Source of the DNA: Pseudorhodobacter sp. PARRP1
GTDB taxonomy: Bacteria > Pseudomonadota > Alphaproteobacteria > Rhodobacterales > Rhodobacteraceae
Direction of reading: 5' to 3'
NCBI GenBank assembly: GCA_002256245.1
Contig: NKIU01000002.1
Coordinates: 558,001 to 622,000, forward strand
Length of the DNA stretch: 64,000 nucleotides
Shown: positions 1-7,626 of the stretch, piece by piece
Layout of the letters: each line of letters starts with the position of its first letter
Numbering within the stretch: the first letter of the stretch is position 1
Program-made: the position numbers and the translations under genes
Notes under the pieces: model-generated
What the model saw: only the letters and a program-made list of their open reading frames with translations
Told to the model about the DNA's origin: nothing
Database searches by the model: none

Positions 1-208
1 CACCCTTGAAAAAGCCCAAGGTCGCTGCATCCTTGAAGCCCCAGAGCAGGGCTACATTGCCGCCGTCATGGCAATAACACGGCCCGCGCCATTTGTAGGT
101 TTCGTGCAATCCGCAGTCGAGCAGGACGGCGCGCAGCGCCCCTAACTCGGCACGCCAGATCGGGGCCGCGTCAAAGAACGCGGCAAGTCTTGCGTCCACC
201 TCGGCCAT
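1..208 (-). CDS. YdeI/OmdA-type DUF1801 protein (partial, N-terminus)
   Basis: The reverse strand from the ATG at 208 reads MAEVDARLAAFFDAAPIWRA and runs off the window start. The segment LHETYKWRGPCYCHDGGNVA followed by LLWGFKDAATLGFFKG matches my recollection of the DUF1801/YdeI (OmdA-like) fold, where the ET-KW-P-Y block and the GFFKG block are conserved. Such proteins are small and cytosolic, without an established biochemical activity; some are labelled bacteriocin-protection proteins. Only about 69 residues are present. The gene points away from infC, and the infC terminator lies between them. The family call is from motif memory. Confidence 0.6.
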   Translation of the reverse strand, partial: MAEVDARLAAFFDAAPIWRAELGALRAVLLDCGLHETYKWRGPCYCHDGGNVALLWGFKDAATLGFFKG

Positions 209-314
209 GATCCCCCCCCGTTTGTGCCGCTGTCAGGGGTAGCGCAGGCAAAAACCGCTGTCTATCGCGCTGCAGCGGCGGGCGGCACAACCGCGCAAGA
301 CACCGGGATAGGGG

Positions 315-342
315 CAAAGAAAAAGGGGGCCACTGGCCCCCC
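315..342 (-). terminator. Intrinsic terminator of infC
   Basis: On the minus strand a 7-bp perfect GC stem (GGGGGCC, loop AGT, GGCCCCC) is followed directly by TTTTTCTTT, about 35 nt after the infC stop. This is a textbook Rho-independent terminator. Confidence 0.85.
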
Positions 343-376
343 ATCGTTTGCTTGCAACAGATTGTGCGGTTTGCGC

Positions 377-916
377 CTATTTCGGCGAAACCATCATCAC
401 CATCTGGCGGCCTTCCAGCCGCGGCATCGATTCGATCTTGCCCGCTTCGCCCACGTCGGCGGCGACGCGGTTCAGCAGTTCAAGGCCCAGTTCCTGGTGC
501 GCCATCTCGCGGCCACGGAAGCGCAGGGTGACTTTCACCTTGTCGCCCTCTTCGAGGAATTTCAGCACCGAGCGCATCTTCACGTCATAGTCATGCGTGT
601 CGGTGCCGGGACGGAACTTGATTTCCTTGATCTCGATGATGTGCTGCTTCTTGCGGGCTTCGGCCTCACGCTTTTGCTGTTCATATTTGAACTTGCCGAA
701 ATCCATGATCTTGCACACGGGCGGTTCGGCATTCGGCGAGATTTCCACCAGATCGAGCCCGGCTTCCTCGGCCATCTGCATCGCGCGTGCGGGGGTGACG
801 ACACCGACATTTTCCCCATCTGCGCCAATCAGGCGAATCTCGGGCGACCGGATGCGATCGTTGATGCGCGGGCCGGTTTCGCGTTGCGGCGGGGCATTGT
901 GAGGTCTGCGGGCTAT
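377..916 (-). CDS. infC: Translation initiation factor IF-3, AUA start
   Basis: IF-3 binds the 30S subunit, keeps subunits apart and proofreads the start codon and initiator tRNA. The protein contains the N-domain [21 protein letters not shown], the linker [20 protein letters not shown], and the C-domain [16 protein letters not shown] with GREMAH. The ORF track starts at an upstream ATG (997), but that prefix (LRLFRLKRG...) does not look like IF-3. An AAAGGA Shine-Dalgarno lies 8 nt before an in-frame ATA at 916-914 that begins [19 protein letters not shown], giving 179 aa, close to the 180 aa of E. coli IF-3. Non-AUG starts on infC mediate autoregulation in other bacteria (AUU in E. coli), so an AUA start is plausible. 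No rpmI/rplT follows. Confidence 0.93.
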   Translation of the reverse strand: MARRPHNAPPQRETGPRINDRIRSPEIRLIGADGENVGVVTPARAMQMAEEAGLDLVEISPNAEPPVCKIMDFGKFKYEQQKREAEARKKQHIIEIKEIKFRPGTDTHDYDVKMRSVLKFLEEGDKVKVTLRFRGREMAHQELGLELLNRVAADVGEAGKIESMPRLEGRQMVMMVSPK

Positions 917-1110
917 GGTGGTGGTCCTTTGAATGGTTGTCGGCTGGCGCAAGATAGTCTTGGTTGGCCCCCGCTTCAACCTGAAAAGCCGCAGCAATTG
1001 CGTATGGTTTGGGGTGAGGCCGCCTGCAAGCGGGCGCGGGCCTTTTCTTTTACCATCGATTCTGTCATAGGCGGCGCAACCGAAGTGTAATCGGTAGTGG
1101 GAGAATGATC

Positions 1111-1662
1111 ATGAACAAGAACGTCCTTATCGGCATCGTGCTGATCGCTTTGGCTGGCGCTGGCTATTACCAGTTCAGCATGAAGCCGGCACAGGAAGCT
1201 GCGGCGACGGCTGCGGCAGAGGCCAAGGCTGCAGAAGAAGCCGCAACCAAGGCCGCAGAAGAAGCGGCAGCGGCGACCAAGAAAGCGGCAGATGATGCGG
1301 CTGCGGCGGCGGCTGCGGCGGCGAATGATGCGGCTGCGGCTGCGACCACCGCGGCCAATGATGCGGCGGCTGCTGCCACCGACGCAACCGCTGCTGCCAC
1401 CACCGCTGCCACCGATGCGACCGCTGCTGCCACCACCGCTGCCACCGATGCGACCGCTGCTGCAACCTCGATGGCCAGCGATGCCATGGCGGCTTTGGAC
1501 CCGGCGAATTTTGATGCTGTCAAGGTCAAGGCGCTGATCGACGCATCGGCACTGGATGACGCGCTGAAAACCACGCTGAAAACCGGCGTTGATGCGGCCG
1601 CCACCGATGCTGCGAAAGTGCCGGAAGCTTTGGCTGCCGTGAAAACCGCTTTGGGCATGTAA
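1111..1662 (+). CDS. Membrane-anchored alanine-rich helical protein with 11-residue repeats
   Basis: Not a characterised family to me. The ATG at 1111 is preferred over 1105 because GGGAG sits 7 nt upstream. The 183-aa product has an N-terminal hydrophobic anchor (NVLIGIVLIALAGAGYY), then roughly 100 residues of nearly pure Ala with Lys/Glu (EEAATKAAEEA), passing into Thr/Asp-spaced 11-residue units (ATDATAAATTA and TAANDAAAAAT). It ends in a compact tail (DPANFDAVKVKALIDASALD...) that resembles the C-terminus of other rhodobacteral hypothetical proteins. The Ala tract should be a long helix or coiled coil in the periplasm. The DNA contains near-perfect 33-bp repeats at about 1381-1465. It is followed by a strong terminator and is probably monocistronic. 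Confidence 0.8.
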   Translation: MNKNVLIGIVLIALAGAGYYQFSMKPAQEAAATAAAEAKAAEEAATKAAEEAAAATKKAADDAAAAAAAAANDAAAAATTAANDAAAAATDATAAATTAATDATAAATTAATDATAAATSMASDAMAALDPANFDAVKVKALIDASALDDALKTTLKTGVDAAATDAAKVPEALAAVKTALGM

Positions 1663-1684
1663 GCCTACGCCTTTGGGCAAAGCG

Positions 1685-1718
1685 GGCCGCGCCGGGGATA
1701 CCCCGGGCGCGGCCTTTT
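1685..1718 (+). terminator. Intrinsic terminator after the Ala-rich gene
   Basis: GGCCGCGCC-GGGG, loop ATA, CCCC, one bulged G, GGCGCGGCC, then TTTT, starting 23 nt after the stop at 1662. It is also the boundary with the convergent RES gene, although no T-tract is visible on the minus side. Confidence 0.8.
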
Positions 1719-1730
1719 CATGTCAGGGCA

Positions 1731-2240
1731 TCATGTCAGGCGGTGCTCGGTGTCGATCAGCTTCAGGCCCGCCCAGTGCCACAGCACCAGATTGCGCGCA
1801 TCGGCTGCGGCTCCCTTGGCGAAGGATGGCGCTATCAGGCCGTGGTAGCCTGCGGCGATCAGCGCCTCGGCGATGTCCTGGGCCTTGGATGTGCCACGGG
1901 CCATCATCTGCAAGCGCCAGTCGTCAGCGGCAAGATCGGCGGCGCTGATGCCGTGGGCGGCCAGGTGCGCGGGGTTCAAGCTGTCGAAGAGGTTGTCAAG
2001 GTCGGCTGCGTAGCTGACCAGCGTCACAGGCTCGAACGGGCGGCCGATCTGATTGGCCTCGGCCACAGCGCCCATGATCGTAAGCGCGGTGTAAAGGGCC
2101 GCGCGGCCCTTGGCGTTGAAACGCCCGCCGTGGCGCTTGGCGCCTGCGCCTGACAACGGGTCGCGCGCCCAGATCGGGTTCAGCGCGCGGTAAAGCGGGC
2201 CGTTATAGGCGCAAGACGGTTCAGGCAAAGCCGCCCGCAT
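1731..2240 (-). CDS. RES-domain toxin (NAD+-degrading type), type II TA
   Basis: This 169-aa protein is a RES-domain family member. Characterised RES toxins paired with Xre/MbcA/ParS antitoxins deplete NAD+ (as in MbcT). Visible signatures are YRA with Arg18, the block GGRFN at 38-42, ALYTA at about 48-52 and Glu61 (AEAN), which correspond to the conserved Arg, Tyr and Glu region of the family. The start overlaps the 3' end of the upstream antitoxin gene by 20 nt, so the pair is translationally coupled with the antitoxin first. It is full length with no disruption, so the system may be active; activity itself is inferred. Confidence 0.88.
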   Translation of the reverse strand: MRAALPEPSCAYNGPLYRALNPIWARDPLSGAGAKRHGGRFNAKGRAALYTALTIMGAVAEANQIGRPFEPVTLVSYAADLDNLFDSLNPAHLAAHGISAADLAADDWRLQMMARGTSKAQDIAEALIAAGYHGLIAPSFAKGAAADARNLVLWHWAGLKLIDTEHRLT

Positions 2241-2571
2241 CCACCGCGTCGATATAGTCCATCACTTCCGCCGCCTTGCCATCCTGCAGCAGACGCGCCG
2301 GCGTCATGCCGCCAAAGCCGGGCAGGGGTTCCGAGCGGAACCACGCATAGGCCACCAGCCCCGAGCCAAAACGCGGCGTCAGGCGGTTGATGATTTCCAC
2401 CATCTCACGCAGGCGGGTTTGGGTTTTGGCCGACGCCAGCCGATCCTTGCGCGCGACGGCATCGCGGCCAAGCCCTGCGGTGCGGGCGATTTCATCCTGC
2501 GTGGTCAGCCATTCCTCGGCCAACAGCCGGGGCTGGAACAGTGATTTGTCGGAAAAGGCGAGGATGTTCAT
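2221..2571 (-). CDS. Xre/MbcA/ParS-type antitoxin (DUF2384)
   Basis: A small protein that neutralises the adjacent RES toxin. The C-terminal toxin-binding domain is clear: GLVAYAWFRSEPLPGFGGMT followed by PARLLQDGKAAEVMDYID, the DUF2384 signature. The N-terminal half (DEIARTAGLGRDAVARK) contains a helix-turn-helix-like segment that could bind its own promoter. I chose the ATG at 2571 (116 aa) over 2583 because GGGG precedes it at 6 nt. Just upstream is an inverted repeat (2589-2608), a likely autoregulatory operator. The toxin gene overlaps by 20 nt. Confidence 0.88.
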   Translation of the reverse strand: MNILAFSDKSLFQPRLLAEEWLTTQDEIARTAGLGRDAVARKDRLASAKTQTRLREMVEIINRLTPRFGSGLVAYAWFRSEPLPGFGGMTPARLLQDGKAAEVMDYIDAVDAGGFA

Positions 2572-2588
2572 AGCGGACCCCATACGGA

Positions 2589-2608
2589 TTGACTGATATA
2601 TACGTCAA
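2589..2608. promoter_or_regulatory. Candidate operator of the RES/Xre TA operon
   Basis: Imperfect palindrome with TTGAC and GTCAA arms around an AT-rich centre (TGATATATAC), ending 17 nt before the antitoxin start at 2571. On the minus strand it includes TTGACG, a plausible -35 element, so antitoxin binding here would repress transcription. Position and symmetry are seen; function is inferred. Confidence 0.5.
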
Positions 2609-2641
2609 TCGGCGTGGAAAATCAAGGATTGCAGTCTTGGA

Positions 2642-2727
2642 CTTCATCTTGGCGAAAATACTCCCGCCGGAGGCACCCCCGGCTGGCCAAAGAAGCCTCC
2701 GGCGGGAGTATTTATACCAAGATGAAG
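2642..2727. repeat. Inverted-repeat element A (3'-end IR, terminator-like)
   Basis: Two arms of about 33 nt in opposite orientation: CTTCATCTTGG(N5)ATACTCCCGCC plus GGAGGC, and its complement. They are separated by about 20 nt. Nineteen bp of the inner arms (GCCTCCGGCGGGAGTATTT) are perfect. It lies just beyond the fpr stop codon, and on the minus strand the stem exits into TATTTT, suggesting it terminates fpr. The same sequence recurs at 7.5, 14.1, 18.0, and in weaker form at 20.4 and 28.7 kb. Confidence 0.8.
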
Positions 2728-2735
2728 CCGTTCGA

Positions 2736-3557
2736 TCAGATCCCGTCGCCGACGAAGGCTTTTTCGACCACAAACTGCTTGGGGTCAGAATTGGCGCCTT
2801 CGTGCAGGCCGAAGCCTTCAAGGATGGCTTTGACATCGACGTTGAACGCAAGGCTGCCGCAGACCATGGCGCGGTCCTCGATGGGGTTCATCTGCGGCAG
2901 GCCGAGGTCGGCGAACACTTTGCCCGAGGTCAGGTTGTCGGTGACGCGGCCCATGTGATGGAACGGCTCGCGGGTGGTGGTGGGGTAATAGAGCAGTTTG
3001 CCTGCCACCATCTCGCCGATCAGCGGATCATCGGCGAGGCTTTCCACCAGCGCCTGACCATAGGCGAGTTCGGCCACTTCGCGGCAGGTGTGCATCATAA
3101 TGACCTGGTCGTATTTCTCATAGGTCTCAGGCTCGCGCAGAAGGCTTGCGAAGGGGGCGAAACCGGTGCCGGTTGAGAGCAGCCACAGCCGTTTGCCGGG
3201 CAGAAGCGCGTCATGCACCAGAGTGCCCACCGGTTTTGGGCGCAGGATGATTTCATCACCAACCTGAATGTGCTGAAGTTTCGAGGTCAGCGGGCCGTCG
3301 GGCACTTTGATCGAGTAGAACTCCAACTCGTCATCCCAAGCGGGCGAGGCGATGGAATAGGCGCGCAGCAACGGCTTGCCGGTGTCACCCATCAACCCGA
3401 TCATCACGAATTCACCCGAACGGAAGCGCAGGGTCTTCGGGCGGGTGACGCGGAAGGAGAACAACCGGTCGGTCCAGTGTTTCACCGCCGTGACGGTTTG
3501 CGCATCGGGCAGATGCGGTTTGACGGCGGCGACGGTTGCTTCGGCAGAGGAGGACAT
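2736..3557 (-). CDS. fpr: Ferredoxin--NADP+ reductase
   Basis: A 273-aa FAD enzyme exchanging electrons between NADPH and ferredoxin or flavodoxin, with roles in oxidative-stress response and anabolic reductant supply. The FAD-binding RAYS motif is at 65-68 (RAYSIAS), the NADP-binding segment STGTGFAPF at 128-136, and the C-terminal VVEKAFVGDG is characteristic of bacterial-type FPR. The length equals that of the R. capsulatus enzyme (about 272 aa). It lies downstream of the sulfur-assimilation genes in the same orientation, about 100 nt after the DUF934 gene. Reduced ferredoxin from FPR could feed the siroheme sulfite reductase encoded nearby; that link is inference from position. Confidence 0.93.
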   Translation of the reverse strand: MSSSAEATVAAVKPHLPDAQTVTAVKHWTDRLFSFRVTRPKTLRFRSGEFVMIGLMGDTGKPLLRAYSIASPAWDDELEFYSIKVPDGPLTSKLQHIQVGDEIILRPKPVGTLVHDALLPGKRLWLLSTGTGFAPFASLLREPETYEKYDQVIMMHTCREVAELAYGQALVESLADDPLIGEMVAGKLLYYPTTTREPFHHMGRVTDNLTSGKVFADLGLPQMNPIEDRAMVCGSLAFNVDVKAILEGFGLHEGANSDPKQFVVEKAFVGDGI

Positions 3558-3660
3558 GGGCGGGCTTTCGGTTATGGCGGTCGTCTGTCGCGGGCGGCGC
3601 GGGCTTGGTCAGCCGCGGATGCGGTCTGATAGCGCAGCGGCGCGGCGGGTGGAATTGGTC

Positions 3661-4065
3661 TTATGCGCGCAGGCGGGCTTGATAGTCGTGCGCCTTCCAG
3701 TCGGCGCGGAACTTCCACTGTGCTTCGGGCTGACGGGCAGCCATCTCATCGGGGATTTCCACATCGTCAAAACCGGTGCGCCGCGCCATCGGATATTGAT
3801 CGGCGATCACCGGACCCATGGCGCGCAAGTGGCCCTTGAAGCCAAGCGCGCGCAAACGGTGCCCGATGGTGAAGGCGCGGCCATCGGAAAACGCCGGGAA
3901 GGCGACGCGGATCAGGGTAAGCTCGGTCAGATAGGGCAGCAAAGCCTCGGGCGCGTCGGTGTGCAGCAGGTCAACCGCGCCGGTGTGTGCGGCGATATCG
4001 GCCAAGGGCACCGTGGCGACGGTGGGGGCGGGGCCAAAGCCCTGATCGGTGACGAGAACGCTCAT
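3661..4065 (-). CDS. DUF934 protein of the sulfur-assimilation operon
   Basis: 134 aa from the ATG at 4065 (MSVLVTDQGFGPAPTVATVP). The conserved C-terminal portion RTGFDDVEIPDEMAARQPEA matches DUF934, a family nearly always encoded next to cysI/cysH in proteobacteria and without a demonstrated activity. The ORF-track start at 4200 lies inside cysH and is not used. The start overlaps the cysH stop by 4 nt, showing translational coupling and a shared function in assimilatory sulfate reduction. It is last in the DUF2849-sir-cysH-DUF934 unit. Confidence 0.88.
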   Translation of the reverse strand: MSVLVTDQGFGPAPTVATVPLADIAAHTGAVDLLHTDAPEALLPYLTELTLIRVAFPAFSDGRAFTIGHRLRALGFKGHLRAMGPVIADQYPMARRTGFDDVEIPDEMAARQPEAQWKFRADWKAHDYQARLRA

Positions 4066-4811
4066 GCTGCACTGTCCTTTCTGATCGGCACGGCCTTGCC
4101 ATTGATGAAATGGATGCCGCATTCGGTTTTTTCCTGACCGCGCCAACGCCCCGAGCGCGGGTCTTCGCCCGGTGCGACTTTGCTGGTGCAAGGCGCGCAA
4201 CCGATGGAGGGGAAGCCTTGTGCCACCAGCGGATGCCGGGGCAGGCGGTTGTTGATCATGTACTCTTCAAGGTCTTCACGGCCCCAATGCGCCAGCGGGT
4301 TGACCTTGATGCGGGTATCGCCTTCGGCTTCAAAAAAATCCACCGCCGTGCGGGTCGAGGACTGGAAGCGTTTGCGCCCGGTGATCCAGCCGTCAAACGG
4401 GGCGAGCGCACGCTCTAACGGTTCCACCTTGCGCACGGCGCAGCAGGCATCGGTGTTGAACTGGTGCAGCGTGTTGTCGGGGTCTTCAAAGTTCAGCCGG
4501 GCCGGGTTGGCGCGGATGGTGCGCACATCGCAAAGGTTCAGCTTTTCGGCCAGCTCGCGCTGGTAGTCGAGCGTTTCCTGAAACAGCATCCGGGTATCGA
4601 CGAACAGCACCGGGGTTTCGGGCGCAATCACCGAGACCAGATGCAGCAGCACCACCGATTCCGCGCCAAACGACGACACCAGCGCGACGCGGCCCAGATC
4701 GTCATCCTTCAGCGCATGTTCCAGCACCGAGGTCGCGGCGTGGTGTTTGTAGCGCGTGTTCAGAACCGCGACGCGCTCTGCCACCGAGCCTGAGGGGAAA
4801 TCACGCGGCAT
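4062..4811 (-). CDS. cysH: Phosphoadenylyl/adenylyl-sulfate reductase
   Basis: Reduces activated sulfate (APS or PAPS) to sulfite using thioredoxin. From the ATG at 4811 (MPRDFPSGSVAERV) the protein has 249 aa; the longer track ORF is only sir antisense-frame sequence. The P-loop-like block is SSFGAESVVLLHL. Cys pair CC at 123-124 and C205/C208 (GCAPC) are the four ligands of the [4Fe-4S] cluster found in APS-type reductases. The catalytic Cys is in ECGIH near 231. This four-Cys pattern predicts APS as substrate. It overlaps the upstream sulfite reductase by 11 nt and the downstream DUF934 gene by 4 nt. Confidence 0.92.
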   Translation of the reverse strand: MPRDFPSGSVAERVAVLNTRYKHHAATSVLEHALKDDDLGRVALVSSFGAESVVLLHLVSVIAPETPVLFVDTRMLFQETLDYQRELAEKLNLCDVRTIRANPARLNFEDPDNTLHQFNTDACCAVRKVEPLERALAPFDGWITGRKRFQSSTRTAVDFFEAEGDTRIKVNPLAHWGREDLEEYMINNRLPRHPLVAQGFPSIGCAPCTSKVAPGEDPRSGRWRGQEKTECGIHFINGKAVPIRKDSAA

Positions 4812-6471
4812 CACGCCCGCCTTCGGCGCCATAAAGCGCGAGTTTGAACGGCGCAAACCCGGTGCGGCGATAGGTTTGCAGGAAGGTTTCCGACGCGTCC
4901 TCGCGGATGTCGAGATAGGCGCGGATGATACGCTCGATCGCGGGCACGATCTCGTCATAGGCGAAACCGGGGCCGGTTTTCTCGCCGATGCTGGCGGTTT
5001 CCGTGCCGTCGCCGCCCAGGGTGATCTGGTAGTTTTCCACGCCCGCGCGATCAAGGCCAAGGATGCCGATATGGCCGACATGGTGATGCCCGCAGGCGTT
5101 GATGCAGCCCGAGATTTTGATCTTCAAGGGGCCTACGTCATGCTCCAGCTTCAACTCCTCAAACCGCGAGGCGATTTCCTGTGCCACCGGGATCGAGCGG
5201 GCGGTGGCCAGCGCGCAATAGTCCATGCCGGGGCAGGCGATGATATCGGACAGCAAGCCGACGTTGGCGGTGCCAAGGCCCGCCTGCACCAAGGCTGCGT
5301 GCACTGCGGGCAGGTCGGATTTGTGCACATGCGGCAGGATCACGTTCTGCTCGTGGGAAATGCGCAGATCGCCGTGGCCGTATTGCTCGGCAAGGTCCGC
5401 CATCACCCGCATCTGCGCGCTTGTCGCATCGCCGGGGGTTTCGCCATGGGCTTTCACGCTGATGGTGACGATGGAGTATTGGTCGTGGCGGTGGGGCGCG
5501 AGGTTGGTATCGACCCAAGCGCGGAAGCTGGGGTCGGCCTTATAGAACGCGTCATAGCCATCGGTGGCGGCATTGCGGAAGGCAGGCGGGGCAAAGGCCG
5601 CGCGGATGTCATCGAGCAACACCTGATCCGCGCCGCCAAATTGCTGGCGGGTTTCGAGGAAACGCTCTTCGATCATGCGGGCGATTTCGTCGCGGCCGGT
5701 TTCGTGCACGGTGATCTTGATGCGGGCTTTGTATTTGTTATCGCGGCGGCCAAGGATGTTGTAGACCGACAGCACCGCCTCGACATACGGCAGCAGGTCA
5801 GCCACGGGCAGGAAATCGCGCACGGTGAAGGCAATCATAGGTGTGCGGCCAAGACCGCCGCCGACCATCACTTCAAAGCCGGGCTCGCCCGCTGCGTTGC
5901 GCACCATGCGCAGGCCGATGTCATGCGCTTTGGTCACGGCGCGGTCGTTCGGGCTGCCGGTGATGGCGATCTTGAATTTGCGCGGCAGGAATTGAAACTC
6001 CGGGTGGTCGGTGGACCACTGGCGCAGAAGTTCGGCATAGGGGCGGGGGTCTTCGATCTCATCCGCGGCGGCACCGGCGAAATGATCGGCGGTGACGTTG
6101 CGCACGCAGTTGCCGCTGGTCTGGATGGCGTGCATTTCGACATCGGCCAAGGCGCTCAGGATCGCGGGCACGTCGGGCAGTTTCGGCCAGTTGAACTGGA
6201 TGTTCTGCCGGGTGGTGAAATGGCCGTAGCCTTTATCCCAAGTGTCGGCGATCAGCGCCAGTTGCCGCATCTGGCGCGGGTTCAGCGTGCCGTAAGGGAT
6301 GGCGACGCGCAGCATGTAGGCGTGCAGTTGCAGATAAAGCCCGTTCATCAGGCGCAGCGGGCGGAATTCATCCTCGGTCAGGCTGCCATCCAAGCGGCGG
6401 CTGACCTGATCGGTGAATTGCGCCACACGGGCGCGCACGAAGGATTCGTCGAAATCAGAGTAGTTATACAT
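4801..6471 (-). CDS. Siroheme nitrite/sulfite reductase, assimilatory
   Basis: A 556-aa hemoprotein that reduces sulfite to sulfide (or nitrite to ammonia) with six electrons. The siroheme and [4Fe-4S] ligands are visible as CPGMDYC (C413, C419) and GCINACGHHH (C456, C460). Duplicated ferrodoxin-like half-domains are evident, with TTRQNIQFNW at 86-95 in the first half and ISHEQNVILP at 371-380 in the second. The cysH/DUF934 context argues for sulfite as substrate. It starts 8 nt inside the end of the DUF2849 gene. cysG for siroheme synthesis is not next door, unlike many related operons, so siroheme must come from elsewhere. Confidence 0.92.
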   Translation of the reverse strand: MYNYSDFDESFVRARVAQFTDQVSRRLDGSLTEDEFRPLRLMNGLYLQLHAYMLRVAIPYGTLNPRQMRQLALIADTWDKGYGHFTTRQNIQFNWPKLPDVPAILSALADVEMHAIQTSGNCVRNVTADHFAGAAADEIEDPRPYAELLRQWSTDHPEFQFLPRKFKIAITGSPNDRAVTKAHDIGLRMVRNAAGEPGFEVMVGGGLGRTPMIAFTVRDFLPVADLLPYVEAVLSVYNILGRRDNKYKARIKITVHETGRDEIARMIEERFLETRQQFGGADQVLLDDIRAAFAPPAFRNAATDGYDAFYKADPSFRAWVDTNLAPHRHDQYSIVTISVKAHGETPGDATSAQMRVMADLAEQYGHGDLRISHEQNVILPHVHKSDLPAVHAALVQAGLGTANVGLLSDIIACPGMDYCALATARSIPVAQEIASRFEELKLEHDVGPLKIKISGCINACGHHHVGHIGILGLDRAGVENYQITLGGDGTETASIGEKTGPGFAYDEIVPAIERIIRAYLDIREDASETFLQTYRRTGFAPFKLALYGAEGGRDAA

Positions 6472-6772
6472 TGGTCAAATCCACTTGCTTTCCATGCGCA
6501 TAGTTGGAGGGGCCACGGGTGCGGAACGCCTCGCGGAAATGCACAGGTTCGGGGCCGTTCGGGCCAGCTTTGGCATCGGCGAGGTAAGCGCCGACGATGA
6601 TATTGCGGTGCGACGCCCCAAACGCCAGCCGGGTCTGCGCATGGGCCTCGTCGCTCAGCAGTTCGGCCTCGCGGTGCAGACGGCTCCAGCGGTCGTCGGC
6701 GGTAAGATAAACCACATCGCCTTCGCGCAGATCATTGGCGGTGACGACTTTCGGGGTGAACTGGCGGCTCAT
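6464..6772 (-). CDS. DUF2849 protein, first gene of the sulfur operon
   Basis: 102 aa from the ATG at 6772 (MSRQFTPKVVTANDL). I recognise the DUF2849 pattern (REGDVVYLTADDRWSRL, then FREAFRTRGPSNYAHGKQVDL), a short family that precedes sulfite reductase genes in alphaproteobacteria. Its activity is unknown; the consistent linkage suggests an accessory role in sulfite reduction or siroheme handling. The stop overlaps the sulfite reductase start by 8 nt. The roughly 240-nt spacer to the divergent Lrp-type regulator should hold the operon promoter. Confidence 0.82.
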   Translation of the reverse strand: MSRQFTPKVVTANDLREGDVVYLTADDRWSRLHREAELLSDEAHAQTRLAFGASHRNIIVGAYLADAKAGPNGPEPVHFREAFRTRGPSNYAHGKQVDLTNV

Positions 6773-6977
6773 GCGGATGTCCCTGTGCTGGGCTTGACTA
6801 TGGGCGTAGGCAACGGTTGCGGTGTCGCGGTAGAGGATCACGGAAGGGCTTGCAAGGGTGGCATGCTGGCCAGCCGCGCCCGACAGTGCAATTACTCTGC
6901 CAATATAGGATATTTTCCCCTGTTTTCGCCAGTGCCCCTTGCGGATAAGGAAGAATGTTCCGATAGTGCCGTGGAAT

Positions 6978-6990
6978 GGAACGAAGTTCC
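6978..6990. promoter_or_regulatory. Short inverted repeat upstream of the Lrp/AsnC gene
   Basis: GGAAC-GAA-GTTCC, perfect 5-bp arms, 21 nt before the preferred start of the regulator at 7012 and inside the divergent spacer with the sulfur operon. Possible autoregulatory or divergent-operon site; the short arms make chance occurrence possible. Confidence 0.3.
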
Positions 6991-7011
6991 GCAGAGCAAG
7001 GTGTCTGGCGA

Positions 7012-7473
7012 ATGGCGGCCCAGTTGGATGAGTTGGATCGGAAAATTCTTGCCGAGTTGCAAGAGGATGCCGAGCAGTCTCTGGATGAGATCGCCCGCAA
7101 GGTGGGCAGCTCGAAAACCCCGGTGTGGAACCGTATCCGGCGGATGCGCGAGCAGGGGGTGATCCTGAAGCAGACGGCGCTCTTGGATGCGGAATCGCTG
7201 GGGCTTGAGGCGTGTTTTTTCGTGCTGATCCGCACCTCGCAACACGAGGCGGACTGGCAGCACAAATTCCTGCAAGTGCTGCGCTCGCGCCCCGAAGTGC
7301 TGGAAGCGCACCGCTTGGCGGGCGATATCGACTACATCCTGAAAGTGCGGGTGAAAAACGCGCGCGCCTATGACACGTTCTATCAGGCGCTGATTTCGGA
7401 AGTGAAGATTTACAACGTGACAGCCCTTCTGAGCATGGAAGAAATCAAGGCGACCACGGTGTTGCCGCTGTAG
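7012..7473 (+). CDS. Lrp/AsnC-family transcriptional regulator
   Basis: 153 aa from the ATG at 7012 (MAAQLDELDRKILAEL). The N-terminal winged HTH is clear (LDEIARKVGSSKTPVWNRIRR), followed by a RAM/AsnC ligand-binding domain (VLEAHRLAGDIDYILKVRVK). The second half mediates oligomerisation and amino-acid effector binding. It is divergent from the DUF2849-sir-cysH-DUF934 operon, so it likely controls that operon, perhaps in response to a sulfur amino acid; this is inferred from position. The longer start at 6976 is less likely because AAGG precedes 7012 at 10 nt and the extra residues are not Lrp-like. Confidence 0.88.
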   Translation: MAAQLDELDRKILAELQEDAEQSLDEIARKVGSSKTPVWNRIRRMREQGVILKQTALLDAESLGLEACFFVLIRTSQHEADWQHKFLQVLRSRPEVLEAHRLAGDIDYILKVRVKNARAYDTFYQALISEVKIYNVTALLSMEEIKATTVLPL

Positions 7474-7514
7474 CGAAGACGAAATTCAATAGAGCGAATT
7501 TCAGGGGGCATTCT

Positions 7515-7615
7515 GCCCCCTCGGCTTCGCCTCACCCCCTGAGAGTATTTCTGCCAAGATGAAGCGGCTTCATCTTGGCGAAAATACTCCGGGGTGAGCC
7601 CGAAGGGCGAGGGGC
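7515..7615. repeat. Inverted-repeat element B between convergent genes
   Basis: Two arms of nearly 50 nt form an almost continuous hairpin: GCCAAGATGAAG, centre CGG, CTTCATCTTGGC, with outer arms CCCCCTCGGCTTCGCCTCAC and its near-complement. It contains the same AGTATTT-GCCAAGATGAAG core as element A in both orientations. It sits between the convergent Lrp and P450 genes, as expected of a bidirectional terminator. Confidence 0.8.
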
Positions 7616-7626
7616 TGGCCCCTCTC

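Noticed and set aside
1380-1470. Possible CRISPR-like repeats
   Set aside because: The 33-bp repeats are in frame within the Ala-rich coding sequence, adjoin without spacers and encode the 11-residue units.
4756-6600. 614-aa plus-strand ORF
   Set aside because: Antisense to sir (which has all siroheme/Fe-S motifs); no family match, and its Gly/Asp/His-rich composition is the usual shadow of high-GC coding DNA.
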